From: Burkholderia pseudomultivorans
GTDB taxonomy: Bacteria > Pseudomonadota > Gammaproteobacteria > Burkholderiales > Burkholderiaceae
Assembly (NCBI RefSeq): GCF_902499075.1
Contig: NZ_CABVPP010000001.1
Span: 434,001 to 498,000 of the forward strand
DNA length: 64,000 bases
Direction: 5' to 3'
Shown here one piece after another: positions 50,651 through 61,609 of the stretch (the first letter of the stretch is position 1; each line of letters opens with the position of its first letter). Made by a program: the position numbers and the translations under genes. The notes under the pieces are model-generated. The model was not told where the DNA came from. It did not search any database and saw only the letters and a program-made list of their open reading frames with translations.

Positions 50651-52528
50651 CTACAGCCCGAGCCGACGTTTCATGTCGGTCCGCTGCTGGTTCAATTCCA
50701 TCAATTCAGCCAATTCCTCGGGTGTGAAAGCGGACTGCCGCGCCAGCCGGTCGAGCCGGTCGCAGCACGCGTCGTAACGCATCTTGAGCACCGCTGCCTG
50801 CAGTTCCTCCCCCGCGATCCGTTCCTGTTCACGCTGCCGCTCGGACACCGTCTCGTCTTCCGGATTCTGTAACAGCAAATCGCGGACGTTTTCATCATAG
50901 TCCAGAATTTCGCGGAAGATTTCCTCGTAAGTCGCGCTGTTCGAGGAGGTCCGCAGGACGTCGGACAGCAGCCGGAACTCCGCGCCGTCGCCGAGCGCGC
51001 GCGCATGCTCGACGACTTCGGCGAACAGTTCGCCGATACGCGGCAGCGCGTGCAGGGTCGCAATCTGTTCGTCGTCGAGCTGCGACGCGATTCGCGGATG
51101 CATCACCAGCGTGCGCAGCGCGCGCTTCTCGCTGTCCGTCACGCGGCGCCGGTCGCTGCGCGCGGGCGCCTGGCGCGGGGCCGCTGCGATCCGCGCATCG
51201 ACGTCGGACAGCCCCGCCACTTCTTCGAACGGGATATCGAGGCGATCGGCGAACATGTGCATGATCTGCGCGCGCAGCGCGTTCGCGGGCAGCGCCTGCA
51301 GCAGCGGCTTCGCGTCGAACAGCGCCTTCGCGCGGCCTTCCGGCTGATCGAGCGCCTTGCCGGCAATTGCTTCGTTCAACAGAAATTGCGACAGCGGCAT
51401 CGCGCGCTCCACCTGCTCGGAGAACGCCTCCGCGCCGAACTCGCGGACGTAGCTGTCCGGATCGTGCTCGGGCGGCAAAAAAAGGAACCGGATCGTCCGG
51501 TTGTCCGCCGCATGCGGCAGGCACGCTTCGAGCGCGCGCCGCGCCGCGCGGCGGCCGGCCGAGTCGCCGTCGAAGCTGAAGATGACGGTGTCGGTCTGCC
51601 TCAGCAGCTTCTGCACATGGATCGGCGTACAGGCCGTGCCGAGCGTCGCAACCGCGTTCGGGAAGCCGAGCTGCGCGAGCGCGACGACGTCCATGTAGCC
51701 TTCGACCACCAGCGCATACTTGCGCTCGCGAATCGCGAGCCGCGCCTCGAACAGGCCGTACAGCTCGCTGCCCTTGTTGAACAGCGGCGTCTCGGGCGAA
51801 TTCAGGTACTTCGGCTCGCCGGCGCCGAGCACGCGGCCGCCGAAGCCGATCACCTGTCCCTTCACGTTGCGGATCGGGAACATGATCCGCTCGCGGAACC
51901 GGTCGTAGCGCCGCGCGACGCCCTGCGCGTCGGTCTTCTCGCTGACGATCACCAGCCCCGCCTCGACGAGCGCGTCGTCCCGATAGTCGGGAAATGCCGT
52001 CTCGAGGTTCTGCCAGCCGTCCGGCGCGTAGCCGAGCCCGAAACGCGCGGCGATTTCGCCGGTCAGGCCCCGGTTTTTCAGATACTGGATCGCGGCCGTC
52101 GCGCCGCGCAACTGCTTGCGATAGTAGTCGCAGGCAGTCGACATCACGTCGGACAGCGCGGTCGCGACCGATTTCGAGACAGGCGCCGGATAATCGCCGC
52201 CCCCGCCGCCTCCGCCACCGCCGCCGCGCATCGACGGCTCGTGCGGTACGGTCAGGCCGACCGACTGCGCGAGCTCCTGCACGGCCTCGGGGAACGTCAG
52301 CCCCGCATGCTCCATCAGGAAGCCGATCGCCGTGCCGTGCGCGCCGCAGCCGAAGCAGTGATAGAACTGCTTGGTCGGGCTGACGGTAAACGACGGGCTC
52401 TTCTCGTTGTGAAACGGGCACAGCCCCATGAAATTGGCGCCGCCCTTCTTGAGCTGCACATACCGGCCCACCACGTCGACGATATCGACGCGGTTCAGCA
52501 AATCCTGCAGGAACGAATGCGGAATCAC
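50651..52528 (-). CDS. dnaG: DNA primase
   Basis: A 625-residue primase that makes RNA primers for replication. The N-terminal CHC2 zinc finger is at about residues 38-64 (CPFHNEKSPSF ... CFGCGAHG). A run of ten glycines (about residues 102-112) links it to the TOPRIM catalytic core (EGYMDVVALAQLG, FSFDGDSAGRRAARRAL). The C-terminal DnaB-interaction domain follows. It lies between yqeY and rpoD on the same strand. Confidence 0.96.
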   Translation of the reverse strand: MIPHSFLQDLLNRVDIVDVVGRYVQLKKGGANFMGLCPFHNEKSPSFTVSPTKQFYHCFGCGAHGTAIGFLMEHAGLTFPEAVQELAQSVGLTVPHEPSMRGGGGGGGGGGDYPAPVSKSVATALSDVMSTACDYYRKQLRGATAAIQYLKNRGLTGEIAARFGLGYAPDGWQNLETAFPDYRDDALVEAGLVIVSEKTDAQGVARRYDRFRERIMFPIRNVKGQVIGFGGRVLGAGEPKYLNSPETPLFNKGSELYGLFEARLAIRERKYALVVEGYMDVVALAQLGFPNAVATLGTACTPIHVQKLLRQTDTVIFSFDGDSAGRRAARRALEACLPHAADNRTIRFLFLPPEHDPDSYVREFGAEAFSEQVERAMPLSQFLLNEAIAGKALDQPEGRAKALFDAKPLLQALPANALRAQIMHMFADRLDIPFEEVAGLSDVDARIAAAPRQAPARSDRRRVTDSEKRALRTLVMHPRIASQLDDEQIATLHALPRIGELFAEVVEHARALGDGAEFRLLSDVLRTSSNSATYEEIFREILDYDENVRDLLLQNPEDETVSERQREQERIAGEELQAAVLKMRYDACCDRLDRLARQSAFTPEELAELMELNQQRTDMKRRLGL

Positions 52529-52558
52529 CGTGGGATCGAGCGAAAAGAGGTCATGCGA

Positions 52559-52593
52559 CGCCCCGGCGCACGCACCGAAGGGTGCACCGGGGC
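52559..52593 (-). terminator. candidate terminator after yqeY
   Basis: GCCCCGGTGCACCC TTCG GTGCGTGCGCCGGGGC-type stem with mismatches, between yqeY and dnaG. The T-run is poor, so it may only attenuate. Confidence 0.45.
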
Positions 52594-52600
52594 AACGGGC

Positions 52601-53047
52601 TTACTCCGACAGCGCGGCCTTGACCAGCCCGGAAACGGCCGTCATGTCGGCACGGCCGGCGAGCTTGCCCTTCAGCACGCCCATCACCTTGCCCATGTCC
52701 TGCGGGCCGGCGGCGCCCGTCTGCGCGACCGCAGCCTGCACTTCGGCGGCGACTTCGGCGTCCGACAGCTGCTCGGGCATGTAGCCGGCCAGCACGGTTA
52801 GCTCGGCCTGTTCCTTCGCGACGAGATCGTCGCGGCCCGCGGCCTGGAACTGGCTGATCGAGTCCTTGCGCTGCTTGATCATCTTGTCGATCACGGCCGT
52901 GACGGCCGCGTCGTCGAGCGTGACCTGCTCGTCGACCTCGCGCTGCTTGATCGCGGCCATCAGCAGGCGAATCGTCGCGAGACGCTCGCTTTCCTTCGCG
53001 CGCATCGCGGCCTTCATGTCATCGCTGATCTGCTCTTTCAAACTCAT
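52601..53047 (-). CDS. yqeY: GatB/YqeY domain protein
   Basis: A 148-residue helical protein of the YqeY family, related to the tail domain of the amidotransferase subunit GatB. Typical segments are MSLKEQISDDMKAAMRAKES, ATIRLLMAAIKQREVDE and GYMPEQLSDAEVAAEV. It lies between rpsU and dnaG, the usual place in beta-proteobacteria. Its precise role is not settled; a link to tRNA-dependent amidation is often assumed. Confidence 0.92.
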   Translation of the reverse strand: MSLKEQISDDMKAAMRAKESERLATIRLLMAAIKQREVDEQVTLDDAAVTAVIDKMIKQRKDSISQFQAAGRDDLVAKEQAELTVLAGYMPEQLSDAEVAAEVQAAVAQTGAAGPQDMGKVMGVLKGKLAGRADMTAVSGLVKAALSE

Positions 53048-53102
53048 CTTTCACCCGGGGTGGAAACGTGAACCCGACGCCCGCAAAGGGCGTCAACACA
53101 AA

Positions 53103-53132
53103 AACCCGCTTGGACAATGTCTCAAGCGGGTT
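53103..53132 (-). terminator. Rho-independent terminator after rpsU
   Basis: AACCCGCTTG ... CAAGCGGGTT stem with a T-run on the minus strand. Confidence 0.85.
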
Positions 53133-53218
53133 GCTCGAATCCGGCATCGGCGGCTCCCTGCCCGATCGCGTGGAATTCGCCGGTGCGCCGCTCAGCGAAC
53201 CGCGCGGCGCTCAATCGT

Positions 53219-53431
53219 TCAGTACAGCTTCTTCGGCAGCATCTGGCTGCGGATACGCTTGTAGTGACGCTTTACCGCCGCAGCCTTCTTGCGCTTGCGT
53301 TCGGCGGTCGGCTTCTCGTAAAACTCGCGCGCACGAAGCTCGGTCAGCAGACCGTTCTTCTCGATCGTGCGCTTGAAGCGACGCATGGCAACTTCGAACG
53401 GCTCGTTTTCTTTAACGCGAATGATCGTCAT
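53219..53431 (-). CDS. rpsU: ribosomal protein bS21
   Basis: A 70-residue basic small-subunit protein, with the standard bS21 sequence ([20 protein letters not shown], then [20 protein letters not shown]). It is the first gene of the rpsU-yqeY-dnaG-rpoD block. Confidence 0.97.
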   Translation of the reverse strand: MTIIRVKENEPFEVAMRRFKRTIEKNGLLTELRAREFYEKPTAERKRKKAAAVKRHYKRIRSQMLPKKLY

Positions 53432-53506
53432 GATCCGACACGAATAAAGGTTTGCAGGGAAAGACTACCGAGTATAGCAGAGCCGTTGCACAAAGGCACT
53501 ACCGCG

Positions 53507-54727
53507 TCAAGCGCCGCGCGCGAACTCCGCCGCGGCCTGCCCGGCGGCCGTGCCGGACGCCCATGCCCACTGAAAATTGTAGCCGCCGAGCCAGCCCGTC
53601 ACGTCGACCGCCTCGCCGACGAAGAACAGCCCCGGCACGCGCGCGCTCATCATCGTCGCCGACGACAGCTCGCGCGTGTCGACCCCTCCCTTGGTCACCT
53701 CGGCCTTCTTGTAGCCTTCGGTGCCGTTCGGCGTCAGCGTCCAGCCGGTCAGCGCGTCGCCGATCTGGCGCAGCGTCTTGTCGGGCAAGTCCGCGAGCCG
53801 CGCGTCGGCCGCGACGCGGTGCGTGTCGAGCCACACGTGTGCGAGGCGCGACGGCACCCAGTCCGCGAGCAGCGAGCCGATCTGCCGCTTCGAGCTGCGC
53901 TTCGCGTCGAGCAGGTCGGCCATCGCGTCGCGCTGCGGCAGCAGGTCGATGCGGATCGGGTCGCCCGGCTGCCAGTAGCTCGAGATCTGCAGGATGCCGG
54001 GCCCCGACAGCCCGCGATGGGTCAGCAGCAGATCCTCGACGAATTCGCCGCCGCGCTTCCTGTCGCCGGTCGACACGCGCACTTCCAGCGACACGCCCGA
54101 CAACGCCGCGAACGGCGCCCAGTCCTGCTGCGCGAACGTCAGCGGCACGAGCGCGGGCCGCGTATCGACGAGCTTGTGGCCGAACTGCTTAGCGAGCCGG
54201 TAGCCGAAATCGGTCGCGCCGATCTTCGGAATCGACAGGCCGCCGGTCGCGACGACCAGTGCGCGCGCCCGGATCGGCCCGGCCTGCTGCGTGTCGAGCG
54301 TGAAACCGTCCGCCGGCGCATGGCGCACCGCGTCGACGACGACCGGCCGGCGCCACGCGATGCCGCCCGCATCGCACTCGTGCTTCAGCACATCGATGAC
54401 CGCATCGCTGCCGTGGTCGCAGAACAGCTGGCCCTTGTGCTTTTCGTGCCAGGTCACGCGATGCCGCTTGAGCAGCCCGAGGAAGTCGCGCGGCGTATAG
54501 CGCGCCAGCGCCGAGCGCGCGAAATGCGGATTGGCCGACAGATAGTTGTCGGGCCCCGCGTACAGGTTCGTGAAGTTGCAGCGGCCGCCGCCCGAGATGC
54601 GGATTTTCTCGGCGAGCCGCGGCGCGTGGTCGATCAGCACCACGCGGCGGCCGAGTTGCCCGGCGACCGCGGCGCTCATCATGCCGGCAGCGCCCGCGCC
54701 GATCACGGCGATGTCATAAGTTTCCAT
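53507..54727 (-). CDS. NAD(P)/FAD-dependent oxidoreductase, YhiN/HI0933 family
   Basis: A 406-residue flavoprotein. The dinucleotide fold is at the start ([20 protein letters not shown]), with the family signature [12 protein letters not shown] at about residues 48-59 and a C-terminal [27 protein letters not shown] block that contacts FAD. ATG at 54727 opens the dinucleotide fold directly. Its substrate is unknown. It is divergent from tsaD. Confidence 0.9.
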   Translation of the reverse strand: METYDIAVIGAGAAGMMSAAVAGQLGRRVVLIDHAPRLAEKIRISGGGRCNFTNLYAGPDNYLSANPHFARSALARYTPRDFLGLLKRHRVTWHEKHKGQLFCDHGSDAVIDVLKHECDAGGIAWRRPVVVDAVRHAPADGFTLDTQQAGPIRARALVVATGGLSIPKIGATDFGYRLAKQFGHKLVDTRPALVPLTFAQQDWAPFAALSGVSLEVRVSTGDRKRGGEFVEDLLLTHRGLSGPGILQISSYWQPGDPIRIDLLPQRDAMADLLDAKRSSKRQIGSLLADWVPSRLAHVWLDTHRVAADARLADLPDKTLRQIGDALTGWTLTPNGTEGYKKAEVTKGGVDTRELSSATMMSARVPGLFFVGEAVDVTGWLGGYNFQWAWASGTAAGQAAAEFARGA

Positions 54728-54857
54728 GGCGCGGATTGTACCTGCCCGGCACCGCACCCGGACCGCCGCCAGCGGCGGCCGGCCCTCGCCTGCTATACTT
54801 TCCGGTTACGTTGACATTCCGGCGGCGCGCTCGACGCAGCGCGCCCCGCCCGCACCC

Positions 54858-55898
54858 ATGCTCGTTCTCGGCATCGAAAGCTCCTGCGACGAAACCGGCC
54901 TCGCGCTCTACGACACGCAGCGCGGCCTGCTCGCGCACGCGCTCCACTCGCAGATCGCGATGCACCGCGACTACGGCGGCGTCGTCCCCGAACTCGCGTC
55001 GCGCGACCACATCCGCCGCGCGCTGCCGCTGCTCGAGGAAGTCATGGAGAAAAGCGGCACGCGCCGCGACGACATCGACGCGATCGCGTTCACGCAAGGC
55101 CCCGGCCTCGCCGGTGCGCTGCTGGTCGGCGCGAGCATCGCGAACGCGCTCGCGCTCGCATGGAACAAGCCGACCGTCGGCATCCATCACCTCGAAGGCC
55201 ACCTGCTGTCGCCGCTGCTAGTCGATCAACCGCCGCCGTTCCCGTTCGTCGCGCTGCTCGTGTCGGGCGGTCATACGCAGCTGATGCGCGTGACCGACGT
55301 CGGCGTATACGAAACCCTCGGCGAAACGCTCGACGACGCAGCCGGCGAAGCATTCGACAAGACCGCGAAGCTGATCGGCCTCGGCTATCCGGGCGGCCCC
55401 GAAGTATCGAAGCTCGCGGAAACGGGCACGCCGGGCGCCGTCGTGCTGCCGCGCCCGATGCTGCATTCGGGCGATCTCGACTTCAGCTTCAGCGGGCTGA
55501 AAACGGCCGTGCTCACGCAGATGAAGAAGTTCGAGGCGGCGAAGCTGACCGGCGAAGCGCTCGAACGCGCGAAAGCCGACCTCGCGCGCGGCTTCGTCGA
55601 TGCGGCCGTCGACGTGCTCGTCGCGAAGTCGCTCGCCGCGCTGAAGCAGACGAAGCTCAAGCGTCTCGTGGTCGCGGGCGGCGTCGGCGCGAACCGCCAG
55701 CTGCGCGCAACGCTGTCGGCCACTGCGGCGAAGCGCGGCTTCGACGTGCACTACCCCGATCTCGCGCTGTGCACCGACAACGGCGCGATGATCGCGCTCG
55801 CGGGCGCACTGCGGCTCGCGCGCTGGCCCGAACAGGCGAACGCCGACTATGCGTTCACCGTGAAGCCGCGCTGGGATCTCGCGTCGCTCGCGCGCTGA
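54858..55898 (+). CDS. tsaD: tRNA threonylcarbamoyladenosine transferase
   Basis: A 346-residue protein that transfers threonylcarbamoyl to A37 of ANN-decoding tRNAs, together with TsaB and TsaE. The ATG at 54858 gives the family start [18 protein letters not shown]. The metal-binding HHLEGH motif and the ATP-binding GGHTQLM and [10 protein letters not shown] segments are present. Its tRNA targets include tRNA-Ile, but proximity to the tRNA gene is coincidental. A terminator follows at 55929. Confidence 0.97.
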   Translation: MLVLGIESSCDETGLALYDTQRGLLAHALHSQIAMHRDYGGVVPELASRDHIRRALPLLEEVMEKSGTRRDDIDAIAFTQGPGLAGALLVGASIANALALAWNKPTVGIHHLEGHLLSPLLVDQPPPFPFVALLVSGGHTQLMRVTDVGVYETLGETLDDAAGEAFDKTAKLIGLGYPGGPEVSKLAETGTPGAVVLPRPMLHSGDLDFSFSGLKTAVLTQMKKFEAAKLTGEALERAKADLARGFVDAAVDVLVAKSLAALKQTKLKRLVVAGGVGANRQLRATLSATAAKRGFDVHYPDLALCTDNGAMIALAGALRLARWPEQANADYAFTVKPRWDLASLAR

Positions 55899-55928
55899 AC
55901 CTCACGCGCGGGCGCAGCGCACGAATGC

Positions 55929-55960
55929 AAAAAAGCCGCTCGTCCGAGCGGCTTTTTGTT
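55929..55960. terminator. bidirectional terminator between tsaD and folE2
   Basis: AAAAAGCCGCTCG tC CGAGCGGCTTTTT with A- and T-runs on either side of convergent genes. Confidence 0.9.
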
Positions 55961-55992
55961 TGGCGCGAGGCGCGCCACAGGCGAAGCGTACG

Positions 55993-56805
55993 TTACGCCG
56001 CCTGCCGCTTGTCGCGCTCGATCAGCGCATACGCGCTGTGGTTGTGGATCGATTCGAAGTTCTCGGCTTCGAGCACATACGCGACGATGCGCTCGTCCGC
56101 ATCGAGACGCGTCGCGACGTCACGCACGAGATCCTCGACGAACTTCGGGTTCTCGTACGCGCGCTCGGTGACGAACTTCTCGTCCGGGCGCTTCAGCAAG
56201 CCCCACAGTTCGCACGACGCCTCCTCCTCCGCGATGCGGATCAGCGCCTCGACCGGCAGGTCGGCCGCGAGCTCGGCGTCGATCGTCACGTGCGAGCGTT
56301 GGTTATGCGCACCGTACTGCGAGATCTTCTTCGAACACGGGCACAGGCTCGTCACCGGCACGAGCACCTTCAGGAACAGGCGCGTCTCGCCGTTGCGGCG
56401 TTCGCCCGCGAGCGTCACTTCGTAGTCGAGCAGGCTCTGCACGCCCGACACGGGCGCGGTCTTGTTCACGAAGTACGGGAACGTGACCTCGATGCGGCCC
56501 GCATCGGCTTCGAGCTTCTCGAGCATCGACGCGAGCATCGCGCGGAAGCGCTCGACCGTCAGCGGCGCCGCACGATGCTCCTCGAGCAGCGCGACGAAGC
56601 GCGACATATGCGTGCCCTTCTGGTCGGCCGGCAAGCGAACGTCGAGATTCCAGAGGCCGACCGTCGGCTGCACGTCGCCGCTTTCGGTATGCACCGTCAA
56701 CGGATGTCGGACCGCCTTCACGCCCACGCGCTGAATCGTGATCTGACGGGTATCCACCGTGCTCTGCACGTCGGGCATCACGAAGGCGGGATTCATCTGG
56801 TTCAT
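55993..56805 (-). CDS. folE2: GTP cyclohydrolase FolE2
   Basis: A 270-residue metal-dependent enzyme making dihydroneopterin triphosphate for folate or queuosine synthesis. Family features: [12 protein letters not shown] near the N-terminus, a catalytic-cysteine region [21 protein letters not shown], and [11 protein letters not shown]-like [21 protein letters not shown]. The ATG at 56805 is preceded by GAAGGA. Confidence 0.95.
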   Translation of the reverse strand: MNQMNPAFVMPDVQSTVDTRQITIQRVGVKAVRHPLTVHTESGDVQPTVGLWNLDVRLPADQKGTHMSRFVALLEEHRAAPLTVERFRAMLASMLEKLEADAGRIEVTFPYFVNKTAPVSGVQSLLDYEVTLAGERRNGETRLFLKVLVPVTSLCPCSKKISQYGAHNQRSHVTIDAELAADLPVEALIRIAEEEASCELWGLLKRPDEKFVTERAYENPKFVEDLVRDVATRLDADERIVAYVLEAENFESIHNHSAYALIERDKRQAA

Positions 56806-56966
56806 CTGGTTCAATCCTTCTTTCTTATTAGCCGCGCGTTCGTCGACGCGCACGCAGCGTCATGCGGCAGCCGAAAAAGCAACATGGGCCCGCAGGCCCA
56901 TGTTTTCCGCATCGATGTAGACCGGTTGCGCCAGTCGCACCGACGCCGCCCGCGGGCGGCGCCAGC

Positions 56967-58871
56967 TTACGCGACGCGCTTGGCCTGATCGGCAACGCCG
57001 GTTGCCGGATTCAGGAAGCGTTCGCGAATCGATTTCGCGATACCCGCGCCGTCGAGACCGCATTGCGACAGCAGCTTCGCGGGATCGCCATGATCGACGA
57101 ACTGGTCAGGGAGGCCCAATTGTAGTACGGGTCGGATAACCCCACTCTCCATCAGGGCTTCCACGCATGCCGAACCCGCGCCGCCCATCACGCAGCCTTC
57201 TTCGGCGGTGACGAGATAGTCGTGCGTCTCGGCGAGCTCGCGCACGAGCGCCGCGTCGACCGGCTTCACGAAACGCATGTTCGCGACGGTCGCGTCGAGT
57301 TCCTCGGCCGCGGCCAGCGACGGCGCGACCATCGTGCCGAACGCGAGGATCGCGATGCGCTTGCCTTCCGGCTGCGACGTGCGGCGACGCACCTCGCCCT
57401 TGCCGATCGGCAGCTCGGTGAATTCCTTCACCGTCGCGACGCCGGTGCCCGCGCCGCGCGGATAGCGCACCGCGGTCGGGTTCGGCTGCTGCAGCGCGGT
57501 GTGCAGCATCTGGCGGCATTCGTTCTCGTCGGACGCGGCCATGATCGTCATGTTCGGGATGCAGCGCATGAACGCGAGATCGTATGCGCCCGCGTGCGTC
57601 GCACCGTCCGCGCCGACGAGGCCCGCGCGGTCGATCGCGAACACGACCGGCAGGTTCTGCAGTGCGACGTCGTGGATCAGCTGGTCGTACGCGCGCTGCA
57701 GGAACGTCGAGTAGATTGCGACGACCGGCTTCAGCCCTTCGGTCGCGAGGCCGCCCGCGAACGTCACCGCGTGCTGCTCGGCGATGCCGACGTCGTAGTA
57801 GCGATCCTTGAAGCGCTTCTCGAACTCGACCATGCCCGAGCCTTCGCGCATCGCGGGCGTGATGCCGACGACGCGCGTATCGCGCTCGGCTTCGTCGCAC
57901 AGCCATTCGCCGAACACCTGCGTGTACGTCTTCTTCGCGGGCGTGGTCGACGGCTTGATGCCTTCGGCCGGATTGAACTTGCCGGGACCGTGATAGAGCA
58001 CGGGATCGGCTTCGGCCAGCTTGTACCCCTGGCCTTTCTTCGTCACCACGTGCAGGAACTGCGGACCGCGCAGTTCGCGGATGTTCTGCAGCGTCGGGAT
58101 CAGCGAATCGAGATCGTGACCGTCGATCGGGCCGATGTAGTTGAAGCCGAATTCCTCGAACAGCGTGGCCGGCACGACCATGCCCTTCGCATGCTCCTCG
58201 AGCTTGCGGGCGAGTTCGAGCACCGGCGGCGCGACGCTCAGCACGCGCTCGACGCCCGCACGCGCGGCCGCATAGAAGCGGCCCGACATCAGGCGCGCGA
58301 GATGGCGGTTCAGCGCGCCGACCGGCGGCGAGATCGACATATCGTTGTCGTTCAGGATCACGAGCAGCTTCGCGTCCTCGGACACGCCCGCATTGTTCAT
58401 CGCCTCGAACGCCATGCCGGCCGTCATCGCGCCGTCGCCGATCACCGCGATCGAGAAGCGGTCGTCGCCGTTCAGCTGGCTGCCGATCGCCATGCCGAGC
58501 GCGGCCGAGATCGACGTGCTCGAGTGCGCGGTGCCGAACGTGTCGTACTCCGATTCGCTGCGGCGCGGGAACCCCGAGATGCCTTCGTACTGGCGCAGCG
58601 TGTGCATCTGGTCGCGGCGGCCGGTCAGGATCTTGTGCGGGTAGGTCTGGTGACCCACGTCCCAGACGATGCGATCGTTCGGCGTGTTGAACACGTAGTG
58701 CAGCGCGATCGTCAACTCGACCGTCCCGAGGTTGGACGACAAATGGCCGCCCGTCTTCGACACGCTGTCGAGCACGAACGCACGCAGTTCATCCGCGAGC
58801 GGTTGCAGTTGGCGACGATCGAGGCGGCGCAGATCCGCCGGATCGTCGATGGTTTTCAGCAAGTCGTACAT
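56967..58871 (-). CDS. dxs: 1-deoxy-D-xylulose-5-phosphate synthase
   Basis: A 634-residue thiamine-diphosphate enzyme, the first step of the MEP isoprenoid pathway (pyruvate + glyceraldehyde 3-phosphate). Thiamine-binding [18 protein letters not shown] and the catalytic [18 protein letters not shown] are present, as is [13 protein letters not shown] near the start. The ATG at 58871 ([11 protein letters not shown]) is standard. Its upstream neighbour ispA lies 81 bp away, so the two are probably co-transcribed. Confidence 0.97.
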   Translation of the reverse strand: MYDLLKTIDDPADLRRLDRRQLQPLADELRAFVLDSVSKTGGHLSSNLGTVELTIALHYVFNTPNDRIVWDVGHQTYPHKILTGRRDQMHTLRQYEGISGFPRRSESEYDTFGTAHSSTSISAALGMAIGSQLNGDDRFSIAVIGDGAMTAGMAFEAMNNAGVSEDAKLLVILNDNDMSISPPVGALNRHLARLMSGRFYAAARAGVERVLSVAPPVLELARKLEEHAKGMVVPATLFEEFGFNYIGPIDGHDLDSLIPTLQNIRELRGPQFLHVVTKKGQGYKLAEADPVLYHGPGKFNPAEGIKPSTTPAKKTYTQVFGEWLCDEAERDTRVVGITPAMREGSGMVEFEKRFKDRYYDVGIAEQHAVTFAGGLATEGLKPVVAIYSTFLQRAYDQLIHDVALQNLPVVFAIDRAGLVGADGATHAGAYDLAFMRCIPNMTIMAASDENECRQMLHTALQQPNPTAVRYPRGAGTGVATVKEFTELPIGKGEVRRRTSQPEGKRIAILAFGTMVAPSLAAAEELDATVANMRFVKPVDAALVRELAETHDYLVTAEEGCVMGGAGSACVEALMESGVIRPVLQLGLPDQFVDHGDPAKLLSQCGLDGAGIAKSIRERFLNPATGVADQAKRVA

Positions 58872-58952
58872 CGTCGTTCCATTGTAGGAAATCAAACGCG
58901 CCCGCATTCTGTTGCACGCACCGTAGCGTGTGCGCGGCGGCGGGCTTTCGCG

Positions 58953-59837
58953 TCAGCTGACCCGGTTCACTACCAGGTCGGCAAGTTCGGCGAGACGCTG
59001 CGCGCGTGCGCCGAACGGTTTCAGCGCATCATGCGCTTCGGTGCGCAGTTGCGCAGCGAGCTCGCGCGACGCCTCGAGGCCGAGGATCGATACGTAGGTC
59101 GGCTTGTCGTTCGCCGCGTCCTTGCCGGCCGTCTTGCCGAGCGTCGCCGAGTCGGTCGTCACGTCGAGAATGTCGTCGACGACCTGGAAGGCCAGACCCA
59201 CGGCCCCCGCGTAGACATCGAGTGCAGCCATCGCGTCGGCCGACGGCGTGTCGCCGGCCAGCGCGCCCATCCGCACGGCAGCGCGCAGCAACGCGCCGGT
59301 TTTCATCCGGTGCATCGTTTCGAGCTGCTCGCGCGTCAGCTTCAGGCCGACGCTCGCCAGGTCGATCGCCTGCCCGCCGGCCATGCCGATCGAGCCGCTC
59401 GCGAGCGCCAGCTCGCGCACGAGCGCCGCCTGCTGCACCGGCGACAGCGCGGCCGCGTCGGTCAGCGCGACGAACGCCTGCGACTGCAGCGCGTCGCCGA
59501 CCAGCAGCGCGGTCGGCTCGTCGTACTGCACGTGCACGGTCGGCTTGCCGCGCCGCAGCGCGTCGTCGTCCATGCACGGCATGTCGTCGTGCACGAGCGA
59601 GTAGACGTGGATCATCTCCAGCGCCGCCGCCGCGGCGTTGCGCGCCGCTTCCGTCGCACCGGTCAGCTCGCCTGCTGCATGGCACAGCAGCGGGCGAACG
59701 CGCTTGCCGCCGCCGAGGACCGCATAACGCATCGCTTCGTGGAGTTGCGTGGGCACCACGTTTTCAGCCGGCAAATAGTGGCCGAGTGCGTCCTCGACGC
59801 GGTCCAGCACGGACCGCATCCATTGTTCGAATGTCAT
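58953..59837 (-). CDS. ispA: farnesyl diphosphate synthase / polyprenyl synthetase
   Basis: A 294-residue trans-prenyltransferase. The first Asp-rich motif DDMPCMDDD and the second DDILDVTTD are both intact, with GGGKRVRPLL in helix B. It makes C15 (possibly C20) diphosphate from the dxs-fed pathway. The start ATG at 59837 overlaps the xseB stop by 4 bp. Confidence 0.95.
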   Translation of the reverse strand: MTFEQWMRSVLDRVEDALGHYLPAENVVPTQLHEAMRYAVLGGGKRVRPLLCHAAGELTGATEAARNAAAAALEMIHVYSLVHDDMPCMDDDALRRGKPTVHVQYDEPTALLVGDALQSQAFVALTDAAALSPVQQAALVRELALASGSIGMAGGQAIDLASVGLKLTREQLETMHRMKTGALLRAAVRMGALAGDTPSADAMAALDVYAGAVGLAFQVVDDILDVTTDSATLGKTAGKDAANDKPTYVSILGLEASRELAAQLRTEAHDALKPFGARAQRLAELADLVVNRVS

Positions 59838-60115
59838 AGATCGTCGTCTTCGCCGTCCGTGGCGGCCGCGGGTTTCAGCGTCGCGCCGTCGAGCACGCGA
59901 ACCTGCTGCTCCACCTTCTCGAGCTGCTGTTGGCAAAATGCAACAAGGGCCGCGCCGCGCCGATACGCTGCCAGCGAATCCTCGAGGCTCAGCGCGCCGC
60001 CTTCCATCCGGGCAACCAGCGTCTCGAGCTCCGCAAGCGCCGCTTCGTAATTGTCCGGCAACGGTTCGGCGTCAGTGCCGGGCGGGGTCGCGCCTGGGGA
60101 TGCGGTTTTCGCCAT
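59834..60115 (-). CDS. xseB: exodeoxyribonuclease VII small subunit
   Basis: A 93-residue subunit that binds XseA to make exonuclease VII. The core NYEAALAELETLVARMEGGALSLEDSLAAYRRG is the family signature. The usual xseB-ispA-dxs order is conserved. ATG at 60115 is used. Confidence 0.95.
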   Translation of the reverse strand: MAKTASPGATPPGTDAEPLPDNYEAALAELETLVARMEGGALSLEDSLAAYRRGAALVAFCQQQLEKVEQQVRVLDGATLKPAAATDGEDDDL

Positions 60116-60130
60116 GGACGAGGGTGTCAA

Positions 60131-60386
60131 ATTTCAAAACAAGTCGGACATTCTACGGCAAAAGAGAATTTTCCGACCTGCCGACTTGGTCACCCGGGCG
60201 CGCACTCCGGCCCCATCTCCAGCGCACATTGTGCGCCTCCAGATCATCGCTCGACAAAAAATTGACACAAATCAGGCACTTAATCCTAGCCTTGCCGGGC
60301 GAACCGGGTATAATTCTCCGTTTCCCTAAATCGATTTTTCGATGGTTGGGTTGTTCACTGCTTTCACGCTATCACCGGGAGTGGGA
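60131..60386. promoter_or_regulatory. divergent intergenic promoter region
   Basis: About 260 bp between xseB and the Rieske oxygenase gene, less GC-rich than its neighbours and so probably holding both promoters. TTGACA at 60261-60266 and TATAAT at 60309-60314 are both present but too far apart to pair; TATAAT is the likelier -10 box, for the plus-strand gene. Confidence 0.45.
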
Positions 60387-61493
60387 ATGTCCAATCTGAG
60401 CGATGCGCTTCAGTTGAAGTCGGCTCACAGCCAGCTTCCAGTCACTGCATATTTCGATGAGGCGCTGCTTGAGCGCGAGATCGAAACCCTCTTCAAGAAA
60501 GGACCTCGTTACGTCGGGCACGAGTTGATGGTGCCCGAGGCGGGGGATTATTTCGCGCTGCCGTCCGAACAGGAAGGCCGCGTGCTGGTCCGCAACCCGG
60601 CGAACCAGGTCGAACTGCTGTCGAACGTCTGCCGCCATCGGCAGGCGATCATGCTGAACGGGCGCGGCCATACGCAGAACATCGTGTGCCCGCTGCACCG
60701 CTGGACGTACGATCTGGAAGGCCAGCTGCTCGGGGCGCCGCACTTCCCCGACAAGCCCTGCCTGAACCTCGGCAAGAGCCCGCTGCAGAACTGGCAGGGA
60801 CTGCTGTTCGAGGCCGAAGGCCGCAACGTCGCGCGCGACCTCGCGAACCTCGGCACGAAGCATCACTTCGACTTCTCGGAGTACCTGTTCGATCACGTCG
60901 AGGTGCACGAGTGCGATTACAACTGGAAGACGTTCATCGAGGTCTACCTCGAGGATTACCACGTCGTCCCGTTCCACCCGGGCCTCGGCAACTTCGTGTC
61001 GTGCGACGATCTCAAGTGGGAGTTCGGCGACTGGTACAGCGTGCAGACGGTGGGCGTGCACAACGCGCTCGCGAAGCCGGGCAGCACGACCTACCAGAAA
61101 TGGCACGAGCAGGTGCTGAAGTTCCGCAACGGCGTGCCGCCGGAGTTCGGCGCGATCTGGATGGTCTACTATCCGGGCCTGATGATCGAGTGGTATCCGC
61201 ATGTGCTCGTCGTGTCGTGGCTGATTCCGCGCGGCCCGCAGAAGACGACCAACATCGTCGAGTTCTATTACCCCGAGGAAATCGCGTTGTTCGAACGCGA
61301 GTTCGTCGAGGCCGAACGCGCCGCCTATATGGAAACGGCCGTCGAGGACGACGAGATCGCGATGCGGATGGACGCCGGCCGGCGCGCGCTGATGGCGCGC
61401 GGCGAATCGCAGGTCGGCCCGTACCAGAGCCCGATGGAAGACGGCATGCAGCACTTCCACGAGTTCCTGCGCCGCCACCTCGGCGATCTCTGA
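60387..61493 (+). CDS. Rieske [2Fe-2S] aromatic-ring-hydroxylating oxygenase, alpha subunit type
   Basis: A 368-residue non-heme iron oxygenase. The Rieske cluster ligands are CRHRQAIML and CPLHRWTYD (Cys-x-His ... Cys-x-x-His, about residues 76-102). The mononuclear iron site shows EVYLEDYHVVPFHPG (Asp-x-x-His-x4-His). No beta subunit, ferredoxin or reductase gene adjoins it. It is typically a housekeeping-conserved gene in Burkholderia with unassigned substrate. ATG at 60387 follows GGGAG-like purines. Confidence 0.87.
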   Translation: MSNLSDALQLKSAHSQLPVTAYFDEALLEREIETLFKKGPRYVGHELMVPEAGDYFALPSEQEGRVLVRNPANQVELLSNVCRHRQAIMLNGRGHTQNIVCPLHRWTYDLEGQLLGAPHFPDKPCLNLGKSPLQNWQGLLFEAEGRNVARDLANLGTKHHFDFSEYLFDHVEVHECDYNWKTFIEVYLEDYHVVPFHPGLGNFVSCDDLKWEFGDWYSVQTVGVHNALAKPGSTTYQKWHEQVLKFRNGVPPEFGAIWMVYYPGLMIEWYPHVLVVSWLIPRGPQKTTNIVEFYYPEEIALFEREFVEAERAAYMETAVEDDEIAMRMDAGRRALMARGESQVGPYQSPMEDGMQHFHEFLRRHLGDL

Positions 61494-61536
61494 CAGCCGC
61501 GCGGCACCGCCGGCGCCGCACGCATGCTGCACGACG

Positions 61537-61564
61537 AAAGACGGGCTTCGGCCCGTCTTTTTTT
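61537..61564 (+). terminator. Rho-independent terminator
   Basis: AAAGACGGGC TTCG GCCCGTCTTTTTTT after the Rieske oxygenase gene. Confidence 0.92.
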
Positions 61565-61609
61565 GTTTAGACTGGGAATATCGGGCCGTTCGCACTCCAG
61601 GGAGCTGTC